Source: an uncultured Gemmatimonadota bacterium (GTDB lineage: Bacteria; Gemmatimonadota; Gemmatimonadetes; Gemmatimonadales; Gemmatimonadaceae). Taken from it: DNA of 54,583 nt. The stretch spans positions 1 to 54,583 of the forward strand of contig CAIVZZ010000023.1 in NCBI GenBank assembly GCA_903910555.1, in the 5' to 3' direction. The notes under the pieces were generated by a model, which was not told the origin of the DNA, did no database searches, and worked only from the letters and a program-made list of their open reading frames with translations. Below are positions 35,801 to 45,521 of this stretch, one piece after another (position 1 is the first letter of the stretch; each line of letters opens with the position of its first letter). The position numbers and the translations under genes are program-made.

Positions 35801-36556
35801 ATGAAGATCACCACGCGTGCCGCGCTCATCGCGTTCGTTGCGTTGGCGCAGTTTGCCGCAGTGCCCGCCGCCAGGGCGCAGGACTCGGGAGATGGATTCC
35901 TCTTCTTCCCTCCATCAGGAAGCTGGACGCTGCGCGGCGGCTATGCGATGCCGAACGCTGGCAGCGACATCTTCTCGTTCACGAGAAACAACTTCACGAT
36001 CAACCGCGGCGACTTCAGCACCTTTGACGTCGGTGGCGATCTGGCCTTCACGCTGTCGCCGAGATTCGATCTGGTGTTCGACATTTCATACTCGGGGATG
36101 AGCAAGGGCTCGGAGTACCGGAATTTCGTCGACAACAACCAGCAGCCGATCCAGCAAACCACGAGTTTCCAGCGCACGCCGATCACGGTGAACGCGCGCT
36201 ACTATCTCACCGAGCGCGGACGTCAGATCGGGCACTACGCGTGGGTGCCGAACCGCATCGTCCCGTACGTCGGCGCCGGTGTTGGAGTGATGTATTACGA
36301 CTTCGAACAAAAGGGCGACTTCATTGCCGCTGACAGCACGATGTCGGTGTACAGCGACGCGTTTCGCTCCCGCGGCTGGACTCCGACGGCACAGGTCCTC
36401 GCCGGTGCGGAGTGGGAGCTGGGTCCGCGCTGGTCACTCAGGACCGAAGCGCGGTATCTTGCAGGGAGCGCAGCGCTAAGCAGCGACTTCGTCGGCTTTC
36501 ATCGAATCGACTTGTCCGGGATGACAAGCAGTGTTGGTTTCTTCCTCAGATTCTGA
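35801..36556 (+). CDS. Outer-membrane beta-barrel protein
   Basis: 251 residues with a signal peptide ending near PAARAQ. The rest alternates polar and hydrophobic residues in strand-length blocks (SWTLRGGYAMP, FDVGGDLAFTLSPRFDLVFDISYSG, VPYVGAGVGVMYYDFEQKG, WSLRTEARYLAGSAAL). It ends in SVGFFLRF with a terminal Phe, the usual outer-membrane assembly signal. It resembles OmpW/OmpA-type eight-strand barrels of unknown cargo. Good GGAGG ribosome site. Confidence 0.83.
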   Translation: MKITTRAALIAFVALAQFAAVPAARAQDSGDGFLFFPPSGSWTLRGGYAMPNAGSDIFSFTRNNFTINRGDFSTFDVGGDLAFTLSPRFDLVFDISYSGMSKGSEYRNFVDNNQQPIQQTTSFQRTPITVNARYYLTERGRQIGHYAWVPNRIVPYVGAGVGVMYYDFEQKGDFIAADSTMSVYSDAFRSRGWTPTAQVLAGAEWELGPRWSLRTEARYLAGSAALSSDFVGFHRIDLSGMTSSVGFFLRF

Positions 36557-36569
36557 TAGGACGGACACC

Positions 36570-37937
36570 ATGCTTGCTCGACTAAACACACTCGCGCGTT
36601 CCGGGTTGATCGCAGCGCTCGCAGGGCTTCTAGCGACGGTCGCGATTTCCGCATCCGCGCAGACAGTCCAACCCGACGGACGCTGGCAGGCCTGGCTCGG
36701 CTGCTGGACTCCCGCGGGAACGCTGATTCGCGTCATCGGCAGACCGGCCACTTCCGCCGTTTGCGTGGTGCCGACATCAACCGCATCTGCTGTCGACGTC
36801 GTCACCGTATCCGAAGGCAAAATCGTCGATCGTACGCACGTCGATACCGACGGCCAGCCGCACGCGCTTTCGAAAGACGGCTGCACCGGCTGGCAGAGTG
36901 CGAAGTGGTCTCCGTCCGCGCGACGCGTGTATCTCAAGTCTGAATATGCGTGCTCCGGCGCGCCCACGACGCGCTTGAGTGCCGTATACGCGATGGCCGG
37001 ATCCGGCGAGTGGCTCGACGTGCAGGGCATGCGCGTCGACAAGAACAATGGCGTTCATGTGGTTCGCTATCGCCAGACCACCGACGCCAATTCGCTTCCC
37101 GAAGAAATCACACGGACGCTGCGCGGCCCGTCACTCACGAAGAGTGCGGCGATGCTAGCGGCGACGACTCCGCTCTCGATTGCAGACGTCGAAGAAGCGT
37201 CGCGCGAACTCGACGCACCGGTGGTTTCGACCTGGCTGATCGAAGCCGACAAGCTCACCATCGAGCGGCCGGCGCGGCTCACCTCGAAGGAACTCGTGCA
37301 GCTCGCGGACAACGGTGTGCCGTCGAGCGTGATCGATGTAATGCTCGGGCTTTCGTATCCCGAGGTACTCGCGGTGAACCCCGTGAGCCGCGGAGCATCG
37401 CGACAGGGTAGCGACAGTGCCTATGCACTGTACGGAATGAACGGCATGATGACGGCCGGAAATCCGATGATCGGTTTCGACCGGTTTGGTCTGCCGATTT
37501 ACGCTGCGGACGTCGCGATGTATGGCGGCTGTTCACCGTGGCTGTATGGTCCGTACGATGCGGGCTACAACCTCTATAATTCGCAGTTCGCCTGCGGCGC
37601 GTTCTACAACGGCTATGGCTACGGATATGGCGGGTATGGCGGATATGGCCCTGGGATCTATGGCGGCTATGGCGGCTATGGTGGCTATGGTGGCTACCTC
37701 GGCGGCGGGCCCGTTGTGGTGCGAAACCCCGGGACGACTCCGACATCAACGTCGACATACAGCCACGGCCACGTCGTAAACGGAAAGGGCTACGTGCCGG
37801 GCGGAAGTGGATCGGGCGGGACTGCGAGCCCGTCGTCAGGCGGCGGGTCATCCGGGAGCACCTCGGCGTCAACAGCGCCGTCATCGCCCCCGCCACCCCC
37901 GCCGCCGCCACGTACGGCGGAGCCGAAAAAGCCCTAA
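36570..37937 (+). CDS. Secreted Gly/Tyr-rich protein of unknown function
   Basis: About 455 residues from ATG 36570. A signal peptide (ending ISASAQ) leads to an N-terminal domain with WQAWLGCWTPAG and several Cys, then an AxELVQLADNGVPSSVIDVML segment that looks like a helical hairpin. Residues about 340-390 are almost entirely GYG and YGG repeats. The C-terminus is Gly/Ser then poly-Pro. The layout suggests an extracellular or surface protein with a sticky or elastic stretch; I do not recognise the family. It starts 13 bases after the barrel gene and is probably co-transcribed with it. Confidence 0.75.
   Translation: MLARLNTLARSGLIAALAGLLATVAISASAQTVQPDGRWQAWLGCWTPAGTLIRVIGRPATSAVCVVPTSTASAVDVVTVSEGKIVDRTHVDTDGQPHALSKDGCTGWQSAKWSPSARRVYLKSEYACSGAPTTRLSAVYAMAGSGEWLDVQGMRVDKNNGVHVVRYRQTTDANSLPEEITRTLRGPSLTKSAAMLAATTPLSIADVEEASRELDAPVVSTWLIEADKLTIERPARLTSKELVQLADNGVPSSVIDVMLGLSYPEVLAVNPVSRGASRQGSDSAYALYGMNGMMTAGNPMIGFDRFGLPIYAADVAMYGGCSPWLYGPYDAGYNLYNSQFACGAFYNGYGYGYGGYGGYGPGIYGGYGGYGGYGGYLGGGPVVVRNPGTTPTSTSTYSHGHVVNGKGYVPGGSGSGGTASPSSGGGSSGSTSASTAPSSPPPPPPPPRTAEPKKP
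37612..37705 (+). repeat. Tandem TATGGCGG-type repeat coding for Gly-Tyr
   Basis: Short repeats of the type GGCTATGGC/GGATATGGC encode a run of Gly-Tyr-Gly units inside the secreted protein. Such tracts are prone to slippage and to length differences between strains. Confidence 0.8.
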
Positions 37938-37997
37938 GTTTCCCAGCGGGAAACGCCTGACCCCACCAGCAAAACAAGCCCAACCCGCAGGGAGACA

Positions 37998-40721
37998 ATG
38001 ATGCACCGCCGCATCCGCGCGCACGCGATCACCGCGTGCGCGGCTCTTTTCGTCATGTCCGTCGCGCCGCGCTTCGTTGCCGCGCAGCAGAGCGTTCCCA
38101 CGCCGGAATCCGTTCTCGGCTTTACCGTCGGCGCGGATTACAAACTCGCGACGTACGACGAATCGATCCGCTATTTCGAGAAACTCGCGACGGCGACGAA
38201 TCGCATGAAGCTGATCGACGTCGGCAAGACGTCAACGGGTCATGCCTGGACGCTCGCGATCATCAGTTCGCCGGAAAATCTCGCGAAGCTCGAACACTAT
38301 CGCGACATCGCGCAGAGGCTCGCACATCCGGAAGGACTCACCGACGATCAAGCCCGTGCGCTCGCGCGCGAAGGACGCGCGTTCGTCGATATCAGCGGCG
38401 GCTTGCATGCGTCGGAAATTGCGGGATCGCAGCACACCATCCAGCTCGCATACGACATCCTCGCGCATCCGGACGATCCGAAGATCAAGGCGATTCTCGA
38501 CAACACGATTCTTCTTTTGTGGCCGTCGATTAATCCAGACGGACAAAACATCGTCGTGAACTGGTATCGCGAGAACGTCGGCACACCGTACGAAATTTCT
38601 CCGCTGCACGAGCTCTACCAGAAATATCTCGGCCACGACAACAACCGCGACGCGTACATGCTGAACGTCGTTGAGTCCCGCGTCGTCGCGCGCACATGGC
38701 GTCAGTGGGAACCGAACATCATCTACGTGCAGCACCAGACAGCGCCATTTCCAACGCGCATCTGGCTTCCGCCGTTCGCCGAGCCAATTGCGAATCACGT
38801 GAACGCGCTGATGTCGCGCGAAGTGAACACGATCGGTATGACGATCGCGCAGGAACTCGAGACGAACGGACAGCCTGGCGCCACGCACATGGGCACAGGG
38901 TTCGACGCGTGGTATCCCGGCTACATCGACTACATGCCGATGCTGCAGAACATCGCTTCGTTCTGGACTGAGACCGCACTCTATCAATACGCGACGCCGC
39001 ACTTCTACACGATTCGCGATTTTCCGCGCGAGTATCAGGATTTGCGTCCACAGTCGCTCTACCCGAGTCCGTGGGCCGGCGGTTGGTGGCGCCTGAAAGA
39101 CGCGGTCGACTACATGCGCACCGCGTCGATGGCCGTACTCGACTATGCGACGAAGTACCGTGAAGAACTTCTCTGGAATCGTTATCAGGCCGGCCGCAAC
39201 GCGATCGCGAAATACCGGCACGATCCTCCATACGCCTATTTCGTTCCGCAGCAACAGCGCGATCCGGGCACGGCGGCCGAGATGCTGCGCCGCCTCGCTT
39301 TCAATGGCGTACGCGTGAGCCAGCTCGAAAAAGACGCAACGCACGATGGTGTGAAATATTCCGCCGGCACCTGGGTCATTCCGATGGACCAGGAATACGC
39401 GGAACTCGTGCGCCAGCTGTTCGAGCCGCAGGAATATCCCGATCTGCGCGAGTATCCCGACGGTCCGCCCGATCAGCCGTACGATGCGGCGGGGTGGACG
39501 CTGCCCTATCAGATGGATGTGAAGGTCGTCGAAGCACGCACGCCACTGTCCGCCGACTTCCGCGCTGCACTTAAGCTCGTTCAGGGAAAAGCAGTCGACT
39601 GGCACAACGCGCCCGACGCGCCGTTCAACACGAGTGCGGCGGCCGCGGGAATTGTCGCGCCGCCGGGACGCATCAGCGGCGCCGGCGATTTGCTGAGCGT
39701 GGATCCCGCGCAGAACGACGCGTTCAAGCTGCTCAATCGCGCGATCGCCGATGGCGGCGCGGTGCAGTATGAAGACGGCGGTGCACGCGGCGGCCGCTAC
39801 GTTGTCTCGGGAGTCTCCGCGGCAAAGGCCGACGGCTGGGTGAGCGAACTCTCACTGCGCGCCGAGCGAAAACTTGCCGCGGGCACCACGGCGACTCCGG
39901 TGCGGTCACGCATCGCCGTCTACAAACCGTGGACCGCGAGCATGGACGAAGGGTGGATCGAATGGCTGCTCGATCAATATCAGTTCCACTACACGGTCGT
40001 CACCAACGCCGATATGCAGGCCGGCGATCTCGCCTCGCGTTTCGACGTCGTGCTGATCGCATCGGATCGCACGCGGTCGATCGTCGAAGGATTCACGAAG
40101 GGTACTGTGCCGCCGCGCTATGAAGGCGGGATCGGCGACGCCGGCGTGCGTGCGCTCGACACGTTCGTGCGCGGTGGCGGCACCATCGTCTGTCTCAACT
40201 CGAGTTCGGACTTTGCAATCGAAGCGCTGCACCTGCCGGTGAAGAACGTCGTCGCGGGACTGCCGCGCAAAGACTATTTCGCGAGTGGATCGATTCTCGA
40301 GATCATCACCGATCCGTCGCATCCCGTGATGGCGGGCATGCCCGACCGCGCACGTGTGTTCGCCGACGGCAGCCCGGTGTTCACCACGCTCGAAGGATTC
40401 GAGGGCTCAGTGCTCGCGAAATATCAGAAGGAAGGATCACCGCGCGTTTCCGGCTATCTCCTCGGCGAGAAGTACGTGCAGGGCTATGCCGCCGCAGTAG
40501 ACGTGAAACATGGACGCGGCCACGCGATTCTCATCGGTTTTCGGCCGCAGTGGCGCGGTCAGCCATTTGGAACGTTCCGCGTGATTTTCAATTCGACGAT
40601 GTACGCCCGCGATCTTGCTGATCACGCAAAGGGTGCTGCCGGGTTCTGGACCGCACCGAAGCGCGATGACAAACCAGTGGACGCGGTGCCAGCGGGCGGC
40701 GGCCGTCGACCGCCGGGCTGA
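37998..40721 (+). CDS. Secreted M14 zinc carboxypeptidase family protein
   Basis: 907 residues; ATG 37998 or 38001. A signal peptide ends near RFVAAQQ. The M14 domain has DISGGLHASEIAGSQ (HxxE zinc ligands near residue 136), LLLWPSINPDGQ and a later catalytic region with FWTETALYQYATPHF. The C-terminal half has a domain with VAVYKPWTASMDEGW, VRALDTFVRGGGTIVCLNSSSDFAI and HGRGHAILIGFRPQWRGQPFGTF, resembling a glutamine-amidotransferase-like fold seen after such peptidases. It probably trims peptides in the periplasm or outside the cell. Confidence 0.9.
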   Translation: MMHRRIRAHAITACAALFVMSVAPRFVAAQQSVPTPESVLGFTVGADYKLATYDESIRYFEKLATATNRMKLIDVGKTSTGHAWTLAIISSPENLAKLEHYRDIAQRLAHPEGLTDDQARALAREGRAFVDISGGLHASEIAGSQHTIQLAYDILAHPDDPKIKAILDNTILLLWPSINPDGQNIVVNWYRENVGTPYEISPLHELYQKYLGHDNNRDAYMLNVVESRVVARTWRQWEPNIIYVQHQTAPFPTRIWLPPFAEPIANHVNALMSREVNTIGMTIAQELETNGQPGATHMGTGFDAWYPGYIDYMPMLQNIASFWTETALYQYATPHFYTIRDFPREYQDLRPQSLYPSPWAGGWWRLKDAVDYMRTASMAVLDYATKYREELLWNRYQAGRNAIAKYRHDPPYAYFVPQQQRDPGTAAEMLRRLAFNGVRVSQLEKDATHDGVKYSAGTWVIPMDQEYAELVRQLFEPQEYPDLREYPDGPPDQPYDAAGWTLPYQMDVKVVEARTPLSADFRAALKLVQGKAVDWHNAPDAPFNTSAAAAGIVAPPGRISGAGDLLSVDPAQNDAFKLLNRAIADGGAVQYEDGGARGGRYVVSGVSAAKADGWVSELSLRAERKLAAGTTATPVRSRIAVYKPWTASMDEGWIEWLLDQYQFHYTVVTNADMQAGDLASRFDVVLIASDRTRSIVEGFTKGTVPPRYEGGIGDAGVRALDTFVRGGGTIVCLNSSSDFAIEALHLPVKNVVAGLPRKDYFASGSILEIITDPSHPVMAGMPDRARVFADGSPVFTTLEGFEGSVLAKYQKEGSPRVSGYLLGEKYVQGYAAAVDVKHGRGHAILIGFRPQWRGQPFGTFRVIFNSTMYARDLADHAKGAAGFWTAPKRDDKPVDAVPAGGGRRPPG

Positions 40722-40727
40722 TCGAGT

Positions 40728-40747
40728 TAGCGCAGCCTAGCGCAGCT
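40728..40747. repeat. Tandem decamer in the gap between M14 and the Omp85-like gene
   Basis: TAGCGCAGCC is followed directly by TAGCGCAGCT. The 34-base gap between the convergent stops holds little else, and no clear hairpin terminator is visible. Confidence 0.5.
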
Positions 40748-40755
40748 TTGCTCGC

Positions 40756-42525
40756 TTACCGCGGCGACCAGCCGCCAAGATTTTGCAGCGCGGCTGATGA
40801 ATGTGCGACTGCGAGATCGTTCGGCTGGCGCCAGATGCTGTGCGTTTCGTCGGATGACGTAAAGCGGATTTCAAATTTCGCCCCGTCGGGATTTATGGGG
40901 ACCGCGAAATCGACGCGATACGTACGTTTGCCGCCGGCGGGATACGCGCTGAGCAATGAAACGCCGACGGAACTGCGCACGGGCGACGTCTGACCGAACG
41001 GAACGTCGCCGGCCCAAATTTTTCCTGCATCGGCAAAGAGTGCGACGGCCCAATCAGCGCGCTTCCCGAAAATAGGAACCATCGGAATCACGCGGCGTTC
41101 TTCCGCGCGCAGGATTGCGCGCTGCCCACCGACAGTCAGTGCATCCGGAAAGCCCGGCAACCCGCCCTCGTGATCCCAGAAGCTCAGCTGGAGCGGGAAA
41201 GTCAGATGCTGCACGCCCGACAGCTCGAGCGTGAGGAGACGGGTGATGGCATCTGAGGGCTTTACGTACCAGACAAACTTCGCGAAGCCGACGACGCCGT
41301 CCCAGCGCTGTGACTGGCGGTCGGCGCGGCCTTCGCCAAGCGTACGCATTTCGAAGAACGACTCCGGTGTGCCCATTCCCGCATACACGTCATACGAGAG
41401 GAAGTAGTCGCTGCGGTTCTGCGACGCCGAGATACTCGGCCCTGCGAAGACGCCAACTTGAATTCCCTTGGCAACGTCCTGGGCTCCGGTGACTGCGTCG
41501 AACCCTTTCACCGTCTGAAAGTGCATTGCGCGAAATCCAGCGAACAGACCAACGCGCACGACGTTGAACGCGGTGAAGCGGTTGTCGACTTCCGGGAGAC
41601 CCGGCGCCGGCTGAAGCCCGGCCGTGTCTGTCATGTATACCGCTTGCGATGCGGTGTTGACATTCTCACCCATCAGCATCGCCCCGATGACGCCGATCGC
41701 ACCGCTCTTACTCACTTTTGCGACGCGCGTGCCGACTGCGATATCCCAGCTCGAGCGGCGCACATTGAGAAAGACGTCGTCGCCGATCGGCCGGGTGAGA
41801 TCGTAATAATTATTGAGTTCATTCGCGCCAATGTGAAATCCATTCGGCTGCAAATCTGTGAGGAAAGGCTTTGAGAACTCGAATCGAAGTGCATCGCCCT
41901 GCGGATCGCGCTGCCCCCCGATGGCGAGCGTGAACGGCTCACCGAACGCGCCATACTGGATCACGTCGCCGCCGTAGCCGGTTCGATAGCCGAACCCCTT
42001 TGATTCGCTGAGTTCGACGGTCAGGCCGAGGCCGTTGAAATTTTCTGTGCCGAGGAGGCCTGACTGATAGCTCGCTCCCGCGAAGCTCGCGCCGACGATC
42101 ACCGGTATTTCGTCGACGGTCTCGACGACGATCTTCACTTTTCCCGGTCCATCGGGAACGGGACGGACGGTGGCCGACGCAATGAATTTCTGGGCGCGAA
42201 GCAGACGCTCCGACTCGCTGCGATCGAGCTCCGTGCACGGGAGTCCCGCTGTCACTCGCAGATACGCATTGACCACACGCGGGCGTGTCGGCGTATGGTG
42301 CATCCCGGCGAAGTTCCTCGCGGTCTTCCATGCATCCGCGACGAAACTGGAGCCCGGCGGATAGCTGTGAAACTCGATAGTGGTGATCGTCTCGCCATGG
42401 CACGCCGTCGGCGCAGCCACACGCTGCGCGAGCGCCGGCGCCAGGGGCGCCAAAACGAGGAGAAGAACAGCCGGAATCCGCACCCCGAAGGGTGCCTCCG
42501 GGCGGCCCAGAGCGGTACTAGCCAA
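40756..42525 (-). CDS. Omp85/BamA-like outer-membrane protein
   Basis: 589 residues. After a signal peptide (PAVLLLVLAPLAPALAQ) a POTRA-like segment follows (ETITTIEFHSYPPGSSF, LDRSESERLLRAQKFIASATVRP, VKIVVETVDEIPVIVGASF). The remaining 430 residues look like a beta-barrel (GVVGFAKFVWYVKP, WAVALFADAGKIWAGDVPFG, YRVDFAVPINPDGAKFEIRF). It lacks the five POTRA domains of BamA and is closer to TamA-like or surface-antigen proteins. The unusual C-terminal tail (WRQPNDLAVAHSSAALQNLGGWSPR) does not end in an aromatic. GTG codons downstream could also start it. Confidence 0.78.
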   Translation of the reverse strand: MASTALGRPEAPFGVRIPAVLLLVLAPLAPALAQRVAAPTACHGETITTIEFHSYPPGSSFVADAWKTARNFAGMHHTPTRPRVVNAYLRVTAGLPCTELDRSESERLLRAQKFIASATVRPVPDGPGKVKIVVETVDEIPVIVGASFAGASYQSGLLGTENFNGLGLTVELSESKGFGYRTGYGGDVIQYGAFGEPFTLAIGGQRDPQGDALRFEFSKPFLTDLQPNGFHIGANELNNYYDLTRPIGDDVFLNVRRSSWDIAVGTRVAKVSKSGAIGVIGAMLMGENVNTASQAVYMTDTAGLQPAPGLPEVDNRFTAFNVVRVGLFAGFRAMHFQTVKGFDAVTGAQDVAKGIQVGVFAGPSISASQNRSDYFLSYDVYAGMGTPESFFEMRTLGEGRADRQSQRWDGVVGFAKFVWYVKPSDAITRLLTLELSGVQHLTFPLQLSFWDHEGGLPGFPDALTVGGQRAILRAEERRVIPMVPIFGKRADWAVALFADAGKIWAGDVPFGQTSPVRSSVGVSLLSAYPAGGKRTYRVDFAVPINPDGAKFEIRFTSSDETHSIWRQPNDLAVAHSSAALQNLGGWSPR

Positions 42526-42602
42526 TCAGGGTAGTTTCCGGCGTTCGCCCAAGTGTTGCCTTTGGGGAGGGCCACCTACCCCCAACGCTTTCCGATGCTT
42601 TT

Positions 42603-43199
42603 GTGTCCAACCCTGCCGAGACGATGCTGAGAGCCGCGATCGCGACCTCGCCGGACGGTGCCGACGATGAACGTTCGCTGATCGCCCTCGCGGCGATCGG
42701 CGACCGTGCGGCATCGCGCGCGCTGTACGACAAGCACGCGGCCCGGGTGCATCGGCTCGCGTATCGGGTTTGCGGAGATCCGGATCTCGCAGAAGACCTG
42801 ACGCAGGAAGTGTTCGTCAAAGTGTTTCGGTCGCTGGGGCAGTTCAGGGGTGAGTCCGCGTTTTCGACATGGGTACACCGCATCGCGGTTACGGTTTCGC
42901 TCAATGCGATGCGGAAGGTCAAGCGGCTGAGGGAGCGGGAAGCGGATCTCGATGAAGCGCATCAGCATGAGTTCGAACCCGATGCGATTGATCCGGATCT
43001 GCGGGCACGGCTGGCGGCGGCCATTGAGGCGCTGCCGGACAGCGTCAGAATCGCATTGGTGATGCACGCAATCGAGGGATATACGCATGCCGAGATAGGC
43101 CAGGCGCTCGGTATCGCGGAAGGAACGAGCAAGGCAAAAGTGTTCGACGCGCGGGCACGCTTGAGAAAAGCGCTCGGCGATTTCCAAGAGGAGCAGTGA
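42603..43199 (+). CDS. ECF RNA polymerase sigma factor
   Basis: 198 residues from GTG 42603. Region 2 has ALYDKHAARVHRLAYRVCGDPDLAEDLTQEVFVKVFRSLGQF and FSTWVHRIAVTVSLNAMRK. Region 4 has VRIALVMHAIEGYTHAEIGQALGIAEGTSKAKVFDARARLRKAL. It is a standard small ECF factor. The stop overlaps the next gene (ATGA). It heads the four-gene operon sigma, anti-sigma, HEAT, HEAT. The 77 bases shared with the divergent Omp85-like gene do not show a clear -35/-10 pair to me. Confidence 0.92.
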   Translation: MSNPAETMLRAAIATSPDGADDERSLIALAAIGDRAASRALYDKHAARVHRLAYRVCGDPDLAEDLTQEVFVKVFRSLGQFRGESAFSTWVHRIAVTVSLNAMRKVKRLREREADLDEAHQHEFEPDAIDPDLRARLAAAIEALPDSVRIALVMHAIEGYTHAEIGQALGIAEGTSKAKVFDARARLRKALGDFQEEQ

Positions 43200-43828
43200 A
43201 GATGGACGACAAACGGCTCGACGAGATTCTTTCTGATGCAGTGCGCACGTACCGGTCACCACCGGACGCGCCGCTCGACGCGATCTGGTCGCGTGTCGAA
43301 GCGGAAGCGTTCGAAGTGCAACCGGCTAAACGCGCGCCGGGCTGGCGTGTGTTTGCCGGTGCGATTGCCGCGACGCTCCTATTCGGTGTGCTGATCGGAC
43401 GCGCGACTGCGGGGCACGATGTTGCATCGCCATTGGCGGCGACTGTCAGCCGCACTCCCGCACGTCTCGCTTCAAACTCGACCGGCGACGCGTATCAGCA
43501 GCAGACGCAGGAGTTTCTCGGGCGTACCGCGGTGCTGCTCGCAGCGCTTCCATCGAACGGACGCCCCGGCACGAACGACGAAAAACTCACGCAGCAGGCG
43601 CGGCAGTTGCTCGGCACCACGCGCCTCCTGCTCGACTCACCCGTTGGTCATGAGCAGCGCATGAGAGATCTGCTTGAAGATCTCGAACTCGTGCTCGCAC
43701 AGGTCGCGCGTCTGCAGCCGCAGCGCCCGGGCGAAGCACTCACGCTGATCAACGAAGCGCTCGAGGAGCGCGATGTGGTGCCGCGGATCCGGTCGGCAGT
43801 CGCCGACCTCTCAATCGGCGATCACTAG
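43196..43828 (+). CDS. Putative anti-sigma factor with one membrane helix
   Basis: 210 residues. A short cytoplasmic N-terminus (DKRLDEILSDAVRTYRSPP) is followed by a membrane helix GWRVFAGAIAATLLFGVLIG (about residues 49-68) and a periplasmic, largely helical C-terminal part (MRDLLEDLELVLAQVARLQP). Position and topology fit an anti-sigma factor for the overlapping ECF gene. No zinc motif is seen. Confidence 0.72.
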   Translation: MKMDDKRLDEILSDAVRTYRSPPDAPLDAIWSRVEAEAFEVQPAKRAPGWRVFAGAIAATLLFGVLIGRATAGHDVASPLAATVSRTPARLASNSTGDAYQQQTQEFLGRTAVLLAALPSNGRPGTNDEKLTQQARQLLGTTRLLLDSPVGHEQRMRDLLEDLELVLAQVARLQPQRPGEALTLINEALEERDVVPRIRSAVADLSIGDH

Positions 43829-43889
43829 AAATAAAAACAACGCAAACGAACGTCACGAAGACATACGCAGGCATCATCAAGGAGATTAT

Positions 43890-45521
43890 ATGTTCCGCTT
43901 CCGTCTTGCACTCGTTCTCGCAGCAGCGCCGCTGATGGCGCAACAGGCGCCGGCACGTCCGCCACTCCCGCCGGATCCTGCACCGTATCCGATGCCGGCG
44001 CTGGCCGCTGCCGCGCGCGCTGACGCCGCCGCCGCTCGCGCAGAAGCTCAGGCCGCGCGCGCGACTGACCGCGCTGAGGCACGTGCCGCGCAGATTGACA
44101 TGATGGGCTCCGCCCGCATGGTCGCTCCCGCTATTGCGCAGGCATACGGCGTGAACGTGAAGGGCGTGTTCCCGCCAATCGACGGAAAGTTCGAGACCTT
44201 TGGCCAGGGTGTTGGCGCCGGGTTTGGCGCCGCCCAGTTCAGCTACACCGCGAAAGCACCGGTCGGCTGGGCACCGCAGGACCCCGCTGATTCGCTCTAT
44301 CGCGCCGCACAGCAGGCGATGAATCGCGGCGACTATCGCCGCGCGGCAACGCTATTCAAAGATCTGCCGGTGAAGCAGCCGAACTCTGCGTATGCCTCCG
44401 ATGCCCTCTATTGGGAAGCGTTCTCGCTGTATCGCGTCGGCGGCACGACGGAACTGCAGGAAGCGCTCACCGTGCTCGACCAGCGCAAAAACAAATATCC
44501 CGCGGGTCGCATGCGCGGCGACGCGGATCCGGCACTCGCAACACGCATCGCCGGAGTGCTCTCCGCACGCGGACTCGGCGACAAAGACCTCGTCAAGCGC
44601 GCGCTGACCGAAGGAAGCGGCACGTGCGACAGCGAAGACCAGTCCGTCCGCGCCGAGGCGCTGAACGCGCTCCGTCAGACCGATCCTGAAGAAGCGCTCA
44701 CTCAGGCAAAGAAGATTCTCGGCCGCAAGGATGACTGCTCCGTGCAGCTGCGCCGCAGCGCGCTTTGGATGATCGCGAACAAGAAGGATGCGTCCGCCAC
44801 CGCAACGCTCATTGCCGTCGCAAAGACCGATCCATCGATGGATCTGCGCGCAGAGGCGACGGGCTTCCTCGGCAGCATGGGAAGCGACGAAGCGCTCTCC
44901 GCTCTCGAAGATTTGATGAAGGCGGACGACGAACGCGTTCAGCGCAATGCCATACGCGCGCTGACAACCTTCCCGAATCCGCGTGCGCGGACGGCGATGC
45001 ATGCGCTCATCGAGAACAACAGCGCCAGCGAACAGATGCGCATTTCGGCGCTGGATGCGTTCGACCGCGACCGGTCGACGTTGGACGACGCGTCATGGCT
45101 GCGCAGCATCTATCCAAAAGTTGAAGGCGCGCGCGTCAAGGCGCGCATCGTGTCCGCGGTTGCACGCATCGGCGGCGAGCAGAACGAACAGTGGCTGATG
45201 TCGCTCGCGAAAAATGAAGATGAGTCTGTCGATGTGCGGCAGAACGCGCTGCGCTTCGTCGCGCGCACAGCCGACATCGCAAGCCTCAACAAGTTCTACG
45301 ACGGCGTCTCTGCGCGGCCGCTTCGCGAAGAGATCATCAACGCGCTGGGCGACCGCAAAGAGCCGGAAGCAACAGACAAGCTGATCGAGATCGCGCGCAG
45401 CGGAACCGATCCGCAGGTCCGTCGCTCGGCGATCAACACGCTCACGCGCAAGAAAGATCCGCGCACAACCAAGCTGTTGCTCGAACTCATCTCCGGCGAC
45501 GCGACCGCCAAGAAGCCGTGA
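43890..45521 (+). CDS. Exported HEAT-repeat protein
   Basis: About 543 residues from ATG 43890. The signal peptide is LALVLAAAPLMAQ, followed by a Pro/Ala-rich coiled region (residues about 20-75). A segment with YRAAQQAMNRGDYRRAATLFKDL looks like a TPR, then many helical pairs of the HEAT type (SVQLRRSALWMIANKKDASATATL, DLRAEATGFLGSMGSDEALSAL, VRRSAINTLTRKKDPRTTKLL). HEAT arrays bind partner proteins, and this one should be periplasmic or surface-exposed. The next HEAT gene overlaps it by four bases. Co-transcription with sigma/anti-sigma suggests an envelope-signal sensor or a target. Confidence 0.83.
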   Translation: MFRFRLALVLAAAPLMAQQAPARPPLPPDPAPYPMPALAAAARADAAAARAEAQAARATDRAEARAAQIDMMGSARMVAPAIAQAYGVNVKGVFPPIDGKFETFGQGVGAGFGAAQFSYTAKAPVGWAPQDPADSLYRAAQQAMNRGDYRRAATLFKDLPVKQPNSAYASDALYWEAFSLYRVGGTTELQEALTVLDQRKNKYPAGRMRGDADPALATRIAGVLSARGLGDKDLVKRALTEGSGTCDSEDQSVRAEALNALRQTDPEEALTQAKKILGRKDDCSVQLRRSALWMIANKKDASATATLIAVAKTDPSMDLRAEATGFLGSMGSDEALSALEDLMKADDERVQRNAIRALTTFPNPRARTAMHALIENNSASEQMRISALDAFDRDRSTLDDASWLRSIYPKVEGARVKARIVSAVARIGGEQNEQWLMSLAKNEDESVDVRQNALRFVARTADIASLNKFYDGVSARPLREEIINALGDRKEPEATDKLIEIARSGTDPQVRRSAINTLTRKKDPRTTKLLLELISGDATAKKP

